A stretch of 64,000 nucleotides of DNA from Saprospiraceae bacterium (GTDB taxonomy: Bacteria; Bacteroidota; Bacteroidia; Chitinophagales; Saprospiraceae). Below, piece after piece: positions 54,545 through 63,367 of the stretch. The stretch spans positions 51,765-115,764 of the forward strand of contig JANQLV010000012.1 in NCBI GenBank assembly GCA_028280415.1. Direction: 5' to 3'. The notes beneath the pieces were generated by a model that worked only from the letters and a program-made list of their open reading frames with translations, was not told the DNA's origin and did not search any database. Position 1 is the first letter of the stretch. Each line of letters opens with the position of its first letter. The position numbers were made by a program, and so were the translations under genes.

Positions 54545-55441
54545 ATGAACCAAATTAAAAATGTATCAGTAATAGGGGCGGGGACTATGGGAAATGGAAT
54601 TGCTCATGTCTTTGCTATGAAAGGATATAATGTCAAGCTCATTGACATTTCAGCAGAGGCACTTGAAAAAGCGCTGGCTACAATCGGTAAAAATCTGGAT
54701 AGAATGGTTGCGAAGGAGAAAATTACCGAAACGGATAAATCTTCAACTCTGGCGAATATCAACACTTCAACAAATATCGAAGAAGGTGTAAAAGAAGCAG
54801 ATTTAGTGGTTGAAGCAGCAACAGAAAATACAGCGCTAAAATTGAAAATTTTCAAAACAATTGATGAAAATGCTCCGGAACATGCAGTTTTGGCCTCCAA
54901 TACCTCTTCGATTTCCATTACCAAAATTGCATCTGTAACCAATCGACCGGACAAAGTGATTGGTATGCATTTTATGAATCCGGTTCCGGTAATGAAACTA
55001 ATTGAAGTTATTCGTGGATATGCAACCTCTGATGCCGTAACCGAAGGAATAGTGGAAATCTCAAAAGATTTAGGTAAGGTTCCCGTTGAAGCGAACGATT
55101 ATCCGGGATTTGTTGCCAACAGAATTCTTATTCCAATGATCAATGAAGCAATCTATGCTTTACACGAAGGCGTTGCAGATGTTATGGGCATTGATACTGT
55201 GATGAAACTTGGAATGGCTCATCCGATGGGCCCACTACAATTGGCTGATTTCATTGGCCTGGATGTCGTTTTGGCTATCTGCAATGTATTGTATGAAGGC
55301 TTTGGAAATCCTAAATATGCTCCTTGCCCGCTTTTGGTAAATATGGTCACGGCCGGTAAACTTGGCAGAAAATCCGGGGAAGGCTTTTATTCTTATACCC
55401 ACGGTACCAAAGAATTAATCGTAGCAGATAATTTCAAATAA
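54545..55441 (+). CDS. hbd: 3-hydroxybutyryl-CoA dehydrogenase
   Basis: This 298-residue NAD(P)-dependent 3-hydroxyacyl-CoA dehydrogenase interconverts acetoacetyl-CoA and 3-hydroxybutyryl-CoA in fatty-acid oxidation or butyrate-type metabolism. The Rossmann motif GAGTMG is at 11-16, the catalytic His142 is in GMHFMNPVPVMKL, with Ser in SNTSSISI, and the C-terminal helical domain has HPMGPLQLADFIGLD. The single-domain length fits Hbd/PaaH rather than the fused FadB type. A TATTTTCG element (one mismatch) lies upstream and a strong terminator downstream. Confidence 0.94.
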   Translation: MNQIKNVSVIGAGTMGNGIAHVFAMKGYNVKLIDISAEALEKALATIGKNLDRMVAKEKITETDKSSTLANINTSTNIEEGVKEADLVVEAATENTALKLKIFKTIDENAPEHAVLASNTSSISITKIASVTNRPDKVIGMHFMNPVPVMKLIEVIRGYATSDAVTEGIVEISKDLGKVPVEANDYPGFVANRILIPMINEAIYALHEGVADVMGIDTVMKLGMAHPMGPLQLADFIGLDVVLAICNVLYEGFGNPKYAPCPLLVNMVTAGKLGRKSGEGFYSYTHGTKELIVADNFK

Positions 55442-55456
55442 AAAATATTGAATTTT

Positions 55457-55487
55457 AAATCCCGGTCTGTTCCTCGTTCCGGGATTT
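55457..55487 (+). terminator. Rho-independent terminator of hbd
   Basis: The arms AAATCCCGG (55457-55465) and CCGGGATTT (55479-55487) form a perfect 9-base stem with a 13-base loop and a T-run into 55490. It begins 16 bases after the hbd stop and touches the stop of the convergent LRR gene. Confidence 0.88.
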
Positions 55488-55488
55488 T

Positions 55489-56685
55489 TTATTCATCGCA
55501 TTTACCGATCAAACGAGCATAGGGATTGTAATCTGTTTCCGAACGCTGAGCACCTGTCATAAATTTGGCTACCTTTTTTTCGTCCAGTTCAGAAGCAAGC
55601 TTCAAAATTGCCGCAACCCGATCAAGGTTTTTAAACTCAATGGGATTACATTCGAAAGTTACCGTATTGAATGCCCCCTTATAGGAATCATTAGCCAGCT
55701 TAATTAGCTCTTTGTAGTTTAATTCATTCTCTGAAAGAAATAAATACTTGGAAAGTTTTGAACCTCTTTCTGCACTTTTACAATACCGGTCCAAAAATGT
55801 TTGATCCAGCGTTTGCAAATTATTATTGGAAAAATTCAGAGAAAGTACCGTTTCAAAATTCTCATAGTCTATCAGAAACTCGGGAATCGAACTAAAATTA
55901 TTCCCGCTCAAATCCAGGGAGATTAAACCATATTTATACTTCATCCGATAGGGAATAGAATCCAGTTGACAATCCTCAAATCCCAGAAAACGCAGATTGG
56001 GAAAAGCAGATTTCATGTAATATATTGTATCGGGAACGATCCAGTAGGTGATCAGATCGTTGATGTATTTTTGTGCCGAGATAACTGATTTTGGATTTTC
56101 AATTCTAAGTTCTTCAAGATATTTATAAGTTCCAAACGTTGTTTTAGGTTTGCCCAAATCTTCAAGTTCCTGATTTCTAAAAATAAGGGTATTCAGATAA
56201 AATATACTGGAACGCTTTTTAAATACTCTTTTAAATTTCTTAAGGTTTATTGATTCCGTCTCCGAATTTATTTGATTAACGAAGTTTATGATATTCTCCA
56301 ACCGGATATTTTTACAATTATTAATAATTAAAATGGAAAGATGGTCAAATGCTGCGATTAAAGGATCGAGATTATGAACTTCATCTGAATTTGCATATTC
56401 AATAATTCTAATTCTTACATTTTTATTGTCGGAACAAAATTTCTTGATATTATTTAATTGTTCCCGGATGGCCAGGGAATCACCGGAAACCTGGAAGTGA
56501 TTGATTTTCCGCAAATCAAAACCGCTTGTATCGAGATGACATCTCTGATCATTTATACAAATTTTAAAACCTTGACCTTTGACAAAAAGAGCATAATGTT
56601 GCTGAACTGCTTGCGCTCCTGATGAGCAAATAGTTGCTAAAAAGGCACAAGAAATAAATATAATTTTAATACATATCGTTTGCAT
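55489..56685 (-). CDS. Secreted leucine-rich-repeat-like protein
   Basis: This 398-residue protein has a signal peptide (cleavage near SGAQA, about residue 25) and LRR-like repeats in the middle (for example LRFLGFEDCQLDSIP, LISLDLSGNNFSSIP, VLSLNFSNNNLQTL). LRR proteins usually bind other proteins or glycans; its partner is unknown. It follows a predicted outer-membrane protein gene by 10 bases, so the two are probably one operon and may work together at the cell envelope. There is no T9SS sorting domain at the C terminus. Confidence 0.8.
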   Translation of the reverse strand: MQTICIKIIFISCAFLATICSSGAQAVQQHYALFVKGQGFKICINDQRCHLDTSGFDLRKINHFQVSGDSLAIREQLNNIKKFCSDNKNVRIRIIEYANSDEVHNLDPLIAAFDHLSILIINNCKNIRLENIINFVNQINSETESINLKKFKRVFKKRSSIFYLNTLIFRNQELEDLGKPKTTFGTYKYLEELRIENPKSVISAQKYINDLITYWIVPDTIYYMKSAFPNLRFLGFEDCQLDSIPYRMKYKYGLISLDLSGNNFSSIPEFLIDYENFETVLSLNFSNNNLQTLDQTFLDRYCKSAERGSKLSKYLFLSENELNYKELIKLANDSYKGAFNTVTFECNPIEFKNLDRVAAILKLASELDEKKVAKFMTGAQRSETDYNPYARLIGKCDE

Positions 56686-56695
56686 AAGAGGATAC

Positions 56696-58042
56696 TTAAG
56701 ATTGTTTGAAAATATTCAAATCGAGAAAAACATTTTTTCTGGGTTTTTCGAAATAATTCTCTCTGCCTTCCCAGGGAAATAATGCAGTGGGTTCCATTAT
56801 CCTGGATTTCTTGTATCGGTATTTGTTTACGAATCTTTGCATTTTAAATTTCTTCTGAAGTTCCGGATACTTTTTATAGATATTTTTAGTTTCTGCATTA
56901 GTGAGCATATTAATATTTCCTTCGCGATCGATTGCATCTATGTATTTTCCTTCGAAATACAATTGCTGTAGAAATATTTTTTTAGAACGGACACTTTTGC
57001 TGGTAAATTCAAATTTGGAGCGGTAAATACTTTTTTTAGGGAAGGGCCAGCCAATATTTTTTCGATTTTTAAGATTGCGGTGATTGGTTCCCTGATGTGC
57101 CCATCTTTGCAGATTTCTTCCCAAGAGTAAATTATCTTTTAAAAAACCAATTCTGATTTTATAAAAATCACCACTTACTCCCAGAGCATATCTTGAATAG
57201 CCGTGGAAGATGGAATCATTCCGTACACTGTAATATCCAAGCCTGGCAAAAGCAGAAGAAGTATTATTAGCAGTTTTGCGATCGGTAATTATCTGAAACC
57301 AGTAATCAAAAGTAATTTTTTCATTATTATAATAGGAAATATTTTCATCCGAACTCTCTTGTAAATTGTATCGATAATAAAAGCTCAATCCGGCTTCGGT
57401 CGTATTTCCATGATCATGATTTCGGATATGATCCTTAAACATAGATAAAATCCAAAAATCGTTTTGCAAATAAATTCTACCGCCCCATCTGTCCGTAAGC
57501 TGCCGGACGATAAAGCTTCCTCTTCCGTTAGTATTACCGAGATATTTAAAAATGCTGGTATTTGAATTATTAAGCAGGGAATATTCTAGGCCCAAAACCG
57601 TTCCTTCAAGGTCTTGACCTGGGGTTTTAAAATAGCTGGCATTGATTTTTCGAAGCAGGTACTCCAGTCGAAAATTCATATCTACCAGATACGTCCAGGA
57701 ATTGACATCGGGCCTTGCTTTCCTCGTGACGACATCGTATAATTTGATATTTCGCTGTACTTTAGCGGTAAATCCTACCTGCGCATTAAATTGATTGTTG
57801 AAATACCTGGTAGTTGGGTCCTCCAGGAAAATCTCCTTATAAATATCTTTGTAAAAGGAATAATCAACCCGCAGGAATCCGGAAAAATTGTGATTTTGAG
57901 CACCAAAATAATAACCAAGACCTATCGTTGCCTGTACAGTATTGAAAGATCGATAATCCCAAAAGGGCAGGGGATTGGTTTGAGCATTTAAGGGAGAGAA
58001 ATACAGGAAAAAGCTGAAAAGAAAAATTCCAAGCGCTTTCAT
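56696..58042 (-). CDS. Predicted outer-membrane or exported protein, function unknown
   Basis: I do not recognise a characterised family. Starting at ATG 58042, the 448-residue product has a good signal peptide (MKALGIFLFSFFL..., cleavage near NAQT); an ATG 33 bases upstream would put 11 non-signal residues in front. The first 280 residues have many alternating aromatic strands (IGLGYYFGAQ, FSGFLRVDYSFY, WTYLVDMNFRLEYLL), as in outer-membrane barrels. The last 150 residues are basic and helical (KKYPELQKKFKMQRFVNKYRYKKSR). It is the first gene of a pair with the LRR protein. Confidence 0.72.
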   Translation of the reverse strand: MKALGIFLFSFFLYFSPLNAQTNPLPFWDYRSFNTVQATIGLGYYFGAQNHNFSGFLRVDYSFYKDIYKEIFLEDPTTRYFNNQFNAQVGFTAKVQRNIKLYDVVTRKARPDVNSWTYLVDMNFRLEYLLRKINASYFKTPGQDLEGTVLGLEYSLLNNSNTSIFKYLGNTNGRGSFIVRQLTDRWGGRIYLQNDFWILSMFKDHIRNHDHGNTTEAGLSFYYRYNLQESSDENISYYNNEKITFDYWFQIITDRKTANNTSSAFARLGYYSVRNDSIFHGYSRYALGVSGDFYKIRIGFLKDNLLLGRNLQRWAHQGTNHRNLKNRKNIGWPFPKKSIYRSKFEFTSKSVRSKKIFLQQLYFEGKYIDAIDREGNINMLTNAETKNIYKKYPELQKKFKMQRFVNKYRYKKSRIMEPTALFPWEGRENYFEKPRKNVFLDLNIFKQS

Positions 58043-58186
58043 TTTATAATATTTAATATTCGAGAATAAAATCAACCATGGCAGCTTGCCAATTCAAAAT
58101 ATTCTCGCCTTATAAATATTATGAGTATTTGCGATTAGTATTTCCTAAGGTAAAAAGAAATCCGGAATTTCCAAAAAAAATAAATT

Positions 58187-58570
58187 TTAATGTTCTTTGA
58201 ACTTGTCAATAATTCTTCGATCTTTTTTGGTCGGCCGGCCAGCTCCTTTATCACGGATTTCAGGATGTGCTTTTCCAATGTACCAATCTTTGTATTTATT
58301 TAATTCTTCTTCCGGAGTGAGGTTTTCATAACATGGTTCGGCCAGTGTAGCAGAGACTCTTTTTTCTAATAGATCAACTACTTTATAAACCATATTAAAA
58401 CCATTCTTTCGCACTTGCAGAATTTCTCCCCGCTGGAGTAAATAGGAAGGCTTAAGGGACGCATCATCGATCTTCACTTTCCCTGATTTACAAGCATCCG
58501 TTGCCATGGACCGGCTTTTAAAAATCCGAACTGACCACAACCATTTATCAACTCTTACCTTTTTCAGCAT
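58187..58570 (-). CDS. hslR: S4-domain RNA-binding protein, Hsp15 (HslR) family
   Basis: This 127-residue protein has an N-terminal S4 domain (VRVDKWLWSVRIFKSRSMATDACKSG with a GKVKI loop) and a basic C-terminal tail (GAGRPTKKDRR). Hsp15 binds 50S subunits that carry a stalled peptidyl-tRNA and helps ribosome recycling after heat shock. The length and the RPTKKDRR tail match the family. It is the third gene of a DUF58-PPK2-HslR operon, 27 bases after ppk2. Confidence 0.9.
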   Translation of the reverse strand: MLKKVRVDKWLWSVRIFKSRSMATDACKSGKVKIDDASLKPSYLLQRGEILQVRKNGFNMVYKVVDLLEKRVSATLAEPCYENLTPEEELNKYKDWYIGKAHPEIRDKGAGRPTKKDRRIIDKFKEH

Positions 58571-58597
58571 TTTTTCACTTAGATTAATGAGAAAGAA

Positions 58598-59344
58598 TCA
58601 ACTTTCCACTTTTTTTAAAACCGGCAACTGGATATTCATATTTTCCATTGTCTCCAAAACGATCTTGGCAACGCAATAATCCCGATACGAGCGGGAATCA
58701 ACCGGAACAATATGCCAGGGAACCCGGCTGCGATTGATTGCATCTTCGTAACAAAATCTGTATTTATCCCAAAGTTTTCGCTCTTCCCAGTCACCGGGAT
58801 TGTGTTTCCAGTTTTTTTCAGGATCATCAATGCGTTCCTGTAGTTTTTCACCTTGTCTCTCATAAGAAAGGTGCATATAAAACTTGAGAATGGTCGTATT
58901 ATTATCGTATTGTAAAAGTTCTTCCAGTGCGTTAATAGATTCAATACGCTTATTTACTCTTTCTTCATCAATCCATCCGTGTACTCTTTGTATCAGGATA
59001 TCTTCATAATGCGAACGATTGAAAATCATTATTTCTCCTTTTTGAGGCGCATGCTTGTGGACCCTCCACAAGAAGTCATGTGCAAACTCTTCCTCCGTTG
59101 GTTTTTTAAAAGCATAATAATCCGTTCCGGCCGGACTGCAACGGCTGAATACATTTTGGGTCACGCCATCTTTTCCGCTTGAATCCATTCCCTGAAAAAC
59201 AACGAGCAGGCTATTTTTCTTTTCGGCATACATTTTTTCCTGTAATTCGCCGATTTCCTTAGCCATTTCTCTGGTTATTTCTCTGGTCCTTTTCTTATCG
59301 TATCCTTCCGGTGGGGTAGTCGCTATCTCTGATAGTTTGATCAT
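58598..59344 (-). CDS. ppk2: Polyphosphate kinase 2 family protein
   Basis: This 248-residue PPK2 transfers phosphate between polyphosphate and nucleotides. Walker A is FQGMDSSGKDG (about 49-59), the lid and Walker B motifs are present as FNRSHYEDILIQRVHGW, and DPEKNWKHNPGD lies in the C-terminal third. The single-domain size matches classes I or III; the exact nucleotide preference cannot be read from the sequence. It lies between the DUF58 gene (30 bases) and hslR (27 bases) in one operon. Confidence 0.92.
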   Translation of the reverse strand: MIKLSEIATTPPEGYDKKRTREITREMAKEIGELQEKMYAEKKNSLLVVFQGMDSSGKDGVTQNVFSRCSPAGTDYYAFKKPTEEEFAHDFLWRVHKHAPQKGEIMIFNRSHYEDILIQRVHGWIDEERVNKRIESINALEELLQYDNNTTILKFYMHLSYERQGEKLQERIDDPEKNWKHNPGDWEERKLWDKYRFCYEDAINRSRVPWHIVPVDSRSYRDYCVAKIVLETMENMNIQLPVLKKVES

Positions 59345-59374
59345 AGTTTTTCGTTATATAAGTCTTTTAGAAGT

Positions 59375-60301
59375 TTAAATCATTTTACTACGCTTGACCA
59401 GATATGATTGAAGGATAGGTTTAAAACCTCCATTGATATCAGCCTCTACAAAGTCAATTTTGTATTGAAGACATTTAATCTTTAGTTGCTCCTTGAATTT
59501 CTTCATTTGATCTACATAATAATCTTTTACCTGGTTCGACTGGAGGCGTACTTTTTCCCCTGATTCCATATCTATAAAGATATAGGGACGGTTTTCGAAC
59601 TCAAAATCAATCTCCTTGGATTTATCAACTACATGGAATAAAACTACTTCGTGTTTGTTGTGTTTTAAATGTTGTAAAGCAGAGAACATATCTTCTACCC
59701 GGTCCGTTTGTTCAAACATATCACTAAAAATAACGACCAAGGAGCGTTTATGAATGCTATCTGCGATCTGATGTAATGCTTCTGCTGCCGAAGTAGAACG
59801 GCTATGCTCTGTATCCTGAATCAATTTTTCAAGATGGGTGAGCATCAAACGATAATGTGCATTACTGGATTTACAGCGACTATGGGTCTGGATCGTTTCA
59901 TCAAAGATCGAAAGCCCAAATGCATCTCTTTGCTTTTTCAGCAAGTGCATGAGTGCCGCCGCTGCCAGAGAAGAGAAACGAAGTTTATTAATATAGTTTT
60001 TTTCCTTACCACTGGGCTTGGGAAAATACATAGAAGCAGAACTATCAATCACAATCTGGCAACGCAGATTGGTTTCCTCTTCGTATTTTTTAACAAACAT
60101 CTTATCGGAACGGGCGTAGACTTTCCAGTCAATATTTTTGGTAGATTCTCCCTGATTATACAGTCGGTGTTCTGCAAATTCTACCGAAAATCCATGGAAC
60201 GGACTTTTATGCAAACCAATAATAAACCCTTCAACAACTTGCTTGGCCAATAATTCCAGGTTTCCCAGATCTCTTACCTCATAATTATCTAATAGATTCA
60301 T
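59375..60301 (-). CDS. DUF58 / VWA-like protein
   Basis: This 308-residue cytoplasmic protein belongs to the DUF58 family. The diagnostic stretch STKNIDWKVYARSDKMFVKKYEEE is present in pieces at about 60-85, followed by a VWA-like MIDAS motif (IDSSASM) and a FSDMF segment. DUF58 proteins are partners of MoxR AAA+ ATPases in Bat/aerotolerance operons; here the neighbours are PPK2 and Hsp15 instead. I prefer the ATG at 60301 (MNLLDNYEVR); an in-frame start 33 bases upstream adds 11 residues of little family support. Confidence 0.85.
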   Translation of the reverse strand: MNLLDNYEVRDLGNLELLAKQVVEGFIIGLHKSPFHGFSVEFAEHRLYNQGESTKNIDWKVYARSDKMFVKKYEEETNLRCQIVIDSSASMYFPKPSGKEKNYINKLRFSSLAAAALMHLLKKQRDAFGLSIFDETIQTHSRCKSSNAHYRLMLTHLEKLIQDTEHSRSTSAAEALHQIADSIHKRSLVVIFSDMFEQTDRVEDMFSALQHLKHNKHEVVLFHVVDKSKEIDFEFENRPYIFIDMESGEKVRLQSNQVKDYYVDQMKKFKEQLKIKCLQYKIDFVEADINGGFKPILQSYLVKRSKMI

Positions 60302-60352
60302 ACTTTTTTGTTTTAAAAACGCATTCCAGACCAAACTGTTGCATTAAACGAA

Positions 60353-60385
60353 TAAGCCTTTGTCTCGTGTAGAAACAAAGGCTTA
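60353..60385 (-). terminator. Hairpin terminator after trxA
   Basis: TAAGCCTTTGT (60353-60363) and ACAAAGGCTTA (60375-60385) form a perfect 11-base stem with an 11-base loop, 24 bases past the trxA stop. The tail on the minus strand is moderately T-rich (TTCGTTTAAT). It separates trxA from the DUF58 operon. Confidence 0.75.
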
Positions 60386-60409
60386 AATTAATATCTTTTA
60401 ACGAAATAT

Positions 60410-60727
60410 CTAAAGGTACCTATTGATTTTATCTTCCAGAACTTTTTTTGAAGCAACACCTACTTGCTTATCCACTACTTCTCCATTCTTAAGAAAAAGA
60501 ATAGTAGGAATACTGCGGATTCCGTATTTTGAGGATACCTCGGGATTGTGATCAACGTTAACTTTACCTATTCGGGCTCTTCCCTCATATTCGGTAGCCA
60601 GTTCTTCAATGATTGGAGTGATCATTCTGCATGGTCCGCACCATTCTGCCCAAAAGTCAACTACGGATACCCCTTCGTTATCCAATGCCACTTCCTGGAA
60701 ATTACTATCTGTGAATTCGATTGCCAT
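60410..60727 (-). CDS. trxA: Thioredoxin
   Basis: This 105-residue cytoplasmic thioredoxin has the redox motif WCGPC, the cis-proline region SIPTILF, and the FLKNGEVV beta-hairpin. The length is that of classical thioredoxin 1. It reduces protein disulfides with electrons from thioredoxin reductase, which is not in the window. It is transcribed alone: a TATATTTG promoter element lies about 66 bases upstream and a hairpin follows. Confidence 0.97.
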   Translation of the reverse strand: MAIEFTDSNFQEVALDNEGVSVVDFWAEWCGPCRMITPIIEELATEYEGRARIGKVNVDHNPEVSSKYGIRSIPTILFLKNGEVVDKQVGVASKKVLEDKINRYL

Positions 60728-60792
60728 TTTAATCAGATTTAATTTGAAAATGAAAATTTAGTGTTAAACATATTATCGTACCATAAAGTTTG

Positions 60793-60800
60793 CAAATATA
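60793..60800 (-). promoter_or_regulatory. Bacteroidota -7 element of trxA
   Basis: On the minus strand TATATTTG matches TAnnTTTG exactly. A 6-base inverted repeat, TGTGTC / GACACA (60819-60838), lies about 20 bases upstream of it, near the -33 position, and might bind a regulator. Confidence 0.55.
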
Positions 60801-60931
60801 CTCATTTTGTTTGACGTCTGTGTCCTTGAAAAGACACATATTTGACACCATTTTATTTTAAATACAACTTTTAGGCCTAAGCATTTTTTCAAAATTGGTT
60901 TTGTAAATCAAATAAAAGCCCTCACACAAGC

Positions 60932-61567
60932 TTAAAGGCTAAGGGGAATTAAGACCGCATGCAGTTCTTCCAGATTAAAAGCTTTCTGGTAAAAAAGCTT
61001 TGTCCCATCTTCCTTATTGATAATCAAAACTGCCGGCAATTGCCCGTCCCAACTGCTATAAATCATTGATGTCCAGTCAGATATATTATTATTGTAAATT
61101 GTAAAAACAGGGTCTATGATGTCTTTTTCCCTGATGACACTGTTAACCATCTCAGGATATAAGGTATCTGTATTGATGTGAATTAATTCAAAATCCAGCA
61201 TTTCTTCCGAACCATATTTCAGATTACCTAAATTCTCGATGTTTTGATAACAGGCTTTACAGTCCGGATTCCAGAAATTAAATATGATAAGCCCTACACT
61301 ATCTGTATCAATAATTGCGCTTAAAGAGTCAGGACTTATGGGAAAAGCCTCACGTCCGCTTGCCATGGCCAGTTTAAGTTTATCTGCATCCGATAGCTCA
61401 AGATCAGGTAAAGGTTTGCCATGGGGTAAGGCAGACTCAAAAGAGTCTACCGGATTGTCAGGATTATTTGTATTTTGGCTTTGATCAGATTGGCAAGTTG
61501 TTAAAATGATCATTGACCATAACAATAAGTAGTTTTGTTTTATTAAAATTCGGCATTTAAAACTCAT
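60932..61567 (-). CDS. Thioredoxin-fold (TlpA-like) lipoprotein
   Basis: This roughly 211-residue protein begins with a lipoprotein signal (Cys in the ILTTCQ lipobox) and has a thioredoxin-like fold with a CKAC motif in FWNPDCKAC. It is probably a periplasmic thiol-disulfide protein. Cys-Lys-Ala-Cys is not the standard WCGPC or WCPPC motif. I choose the ATG at 61567; a GTG at 61588 is in frame but would add seven residues. The divergent DUF3810 gene starts only 23 bases away. Confidence 0.8.
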   Translation of the reverse strand: MSFKCRILIKQNYLLLWSMIILTTCQSDQSQNTNNPDNPVDSFESALPHGKPLPDLELSDADKLKLAMASGREAFPISPDSLSAIIDTDSVGLIIFNFWNPDCKACYQNIENLGNLKYGSEEMLDFELIHINTDTLYPEMVNSVIREKDIIDPVFTIYNNNISDWTSMIYSSWDGQLPAVLIINKEDGTKLFYQKAFNLEELHAVLIPLSL

Positions 61568-61590
61568 AATCACGTATTCAATTAGCACTC

Positions 61591-62673
61591 ATGCTGAAAA
61601 TAGATTCCCGTTGGTATTGGATTTTTCTTGGCGTTTTGGCCATTTTGTTCAGGATTATTCTGGATAATGCTCCAGAAACGGTAGAGCGATATTATAGCCG
61701 CGGAATTTTTCCAGCTATCCGCTACATTTTCGATTATACCATCGGATTGATCCCTTTTGCAACATTGTATATACTGATTTTCGGGGTACTTTGTTTTGTC
61801 TTGCTCAAAATATTTCGAAAAAATAAAAAAAGACGCTCCCTTAAAAAGAGACTCATCAGTTTTGTTTTTTCGCTTTTTGCTTTTGTTTCTGCTGTAGTCT
61901 TTTTGTTTTTGTTCCTTTGGGGATTTAATTATAACCGAATCCCGGTTGAACAACAGATTAAGCTGGAAGTGAGGCCTTTGAGCAAATCAGAATTGCTTGA
62001 AGAGTTTATGCTAAGCACTGAAGCACTGGAACAGGCCTATCTCCCCATCCAAAATATGGCAGAAGAAGATTTTTTATACAGAATTCAATCGGCAGAATTT
62101 GAGGCTGCGCTCAGAGAAAAAGTCAGTCAGACTTTTAAAGGATTGGGATATCCTACTCCCGGACGCCTTCGGGCCCGGATGCTTTATCCGAAAGGCAGCT
62201 TATTGCGTATCAGTACTGCGGGTTTTTACCTTCCTTTTACAGGAGAATGTCATCTTGATCCCGGTTTACATCCCTTGCAGATTCCCTATGTAATGGCACA
62301 TGAATTATCGCATGGTTATGGAATTGGCGATGAAGGCTCCTGCAATTTCTTTGCCTATCTGACTTGTATGACTGCTGATGATCCATTTATTAAATATGCC
62401 GGTGCTTTGTCCTACTGGCGTTCGGTAGCGGGTCAGTACCGATCCTTTGACCCGGGGCATTATAAACAATTGAGGGCCCAAATCTCCCCGGGAATATTAG
62501 CTCATGTGAAAGCAATTAGTCAGCAAATGAATAAATACCCGGATATCTTTCCCCGTATTAGAGATGCTACTTATAATGCTTATCTAAAAACCCAGGGAAT
62601 AGAGGAGGGATTGAAAAATTATAGCCGGGTTTTGTTACTGGTACATGCCTATCGAAAGACTAAAGCAGATTGA
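61591..62673 (+). CDS. DUF3810 membrane-anchored zinc-protease-like protein
   Basis: This 360-residue protein has three N-terminal membrane segments (about 9-27, 44-68 and 86-109) and a soluble domain with the putative metalloprotease motif HELSHGYG (HExxH), followed by a downstream Glu in GDEGSCNFFAYL. This matches DUF3810, a family common in Bacteroidota whose activity is unknown. The FTGECHLDPGLHPLQIPYVMA segment precedes the HExxH helix. It is convergent with mqnB and divergent from the TlpA-like gene by only 23 bases. Confidence 0.85.
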   Translation: MLKIDSRWYWIFLGVLAILFRIILDNAPETVERYYSRGIFPAIRYIFDYTIGLIPFATLYILIFGVLCFVLLKIFRKNKKRRSLKKRLISFVFSLFAFVSAVVFLFLFLWGFNYNRIPVEQQIKLEVRPLSKSELLEEFMLSTEALEQAYLPIQNMAEEDFLYRIQSAEFEAALREKVSQTFKGLGYPTPGRLRARMLYPKGSLLRISTAGFYLPFTGECHLDPGLHPLQIPYVMAHELSHGYGIGDEGSCNFFAYLTCMTADDPFIKYAGALSYWRSVAGQYRSFDPGHYKQLRAQISPGILAHVKAISQQMNKYPDIFPRIRDATYNAYLKTQGIEEGLKNYSRVLLLVHAYRKTKAD

Positions 62674-62686
62674 AGGACAGAGTGAT

Positions 62687-63367
62687 CTATTCTTTTTGCA
62701 ATAAGTCCAAAATCTCTTTGAGAACTTCATTCAGATTTTTGATTGCCAGAGCTATTTCCCAGTTCTCTCTGTTTCTGGACTCCACATAATTGGAGATTGA
62801 TCTTAAAGCGAGAAAGTTCGTACCGGTTTGTAAGCAGGCTAAAAATACCGCTGCGCTTTCCATAGTTTCAATATCGCAAGGATATTTTTTGATAAAGGAA
62901 GTTATAGAAGGCGCATATCCATGTACTTTATTGACTGTTACCCCGGAAACTTTTTCCAGGAATGAAAAATCGTTGATTCCTTCATTGTACAACCTTCCAG
63001 ATTCAAATGGCGCCTCATCAGGATTAATCAAACCCAATTGATGAATATCCGTAAACCTGCCATCTGCTTCTTCAACACCCAAATCGCCAAAGGCATCAGA
63101 TGCAACATTTACGACCGCTCCCAGGGCAAGTTTTTTATTAATTGCACCAGCTATACCGGCATTGATCAGCAAATCCGGCTGTTCCTTTGCCAGATAGAGT
63201 CCAAGTTGTAGCGCAGTGAGCGGAATACCTACTCCCGTTATCAAAACTCTCAATAACAAGTGATTTTTGCGGTATAGATGCGCTTCCTTTTCTTCAAATT
63301 CTCTTTTCAGATATTCAACGATCGGATCAACTTCAAAAGGAGTTGCAGCTACAATTGTTACAAGCAT
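62687..63367 (-). CDS. mqnB: Futalosine hydrolase
   Basis: This 226-residue nucleoside phosphorylase/hydrolase-fold enzyme releases hypoxanthine from futalosine in the alternative menaquinone pathway. The motifs TGVGIPLTALQLGLYL, NAGIAGA, ETMESAAVF and LRSISNYVE agree with MqnB; the related MTA/SAH nucleosidase is less likely because of the downstream SISNYV and ETMESA spacing. The ATG at 63367 is chosen over one at 63409 because a complete promoter (63382-63410) overlaps the longer start, so that start cannot be in the mRNA. Confidence 0.9.
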   Translation of the reverse strand: MLVTIVAATPFEVDPIVEYLKREFEEKEAHLYRKNHLLLRVLITGVGIPLTALQLGLYLAKEQPDLLINAGIAGAINKKLALGAVVNVASDAFGDLGVEEADGRFTDIHQLGLINPDEAPFESGRLYNEGINDFSFLEKVSGVTVNKVHGYAPSITSFIKKYPCDIETMESAAVFLACLQTGTNFLALRSISNYVESRNRENWEIALAIKNLNEVLKEILDLLQKE

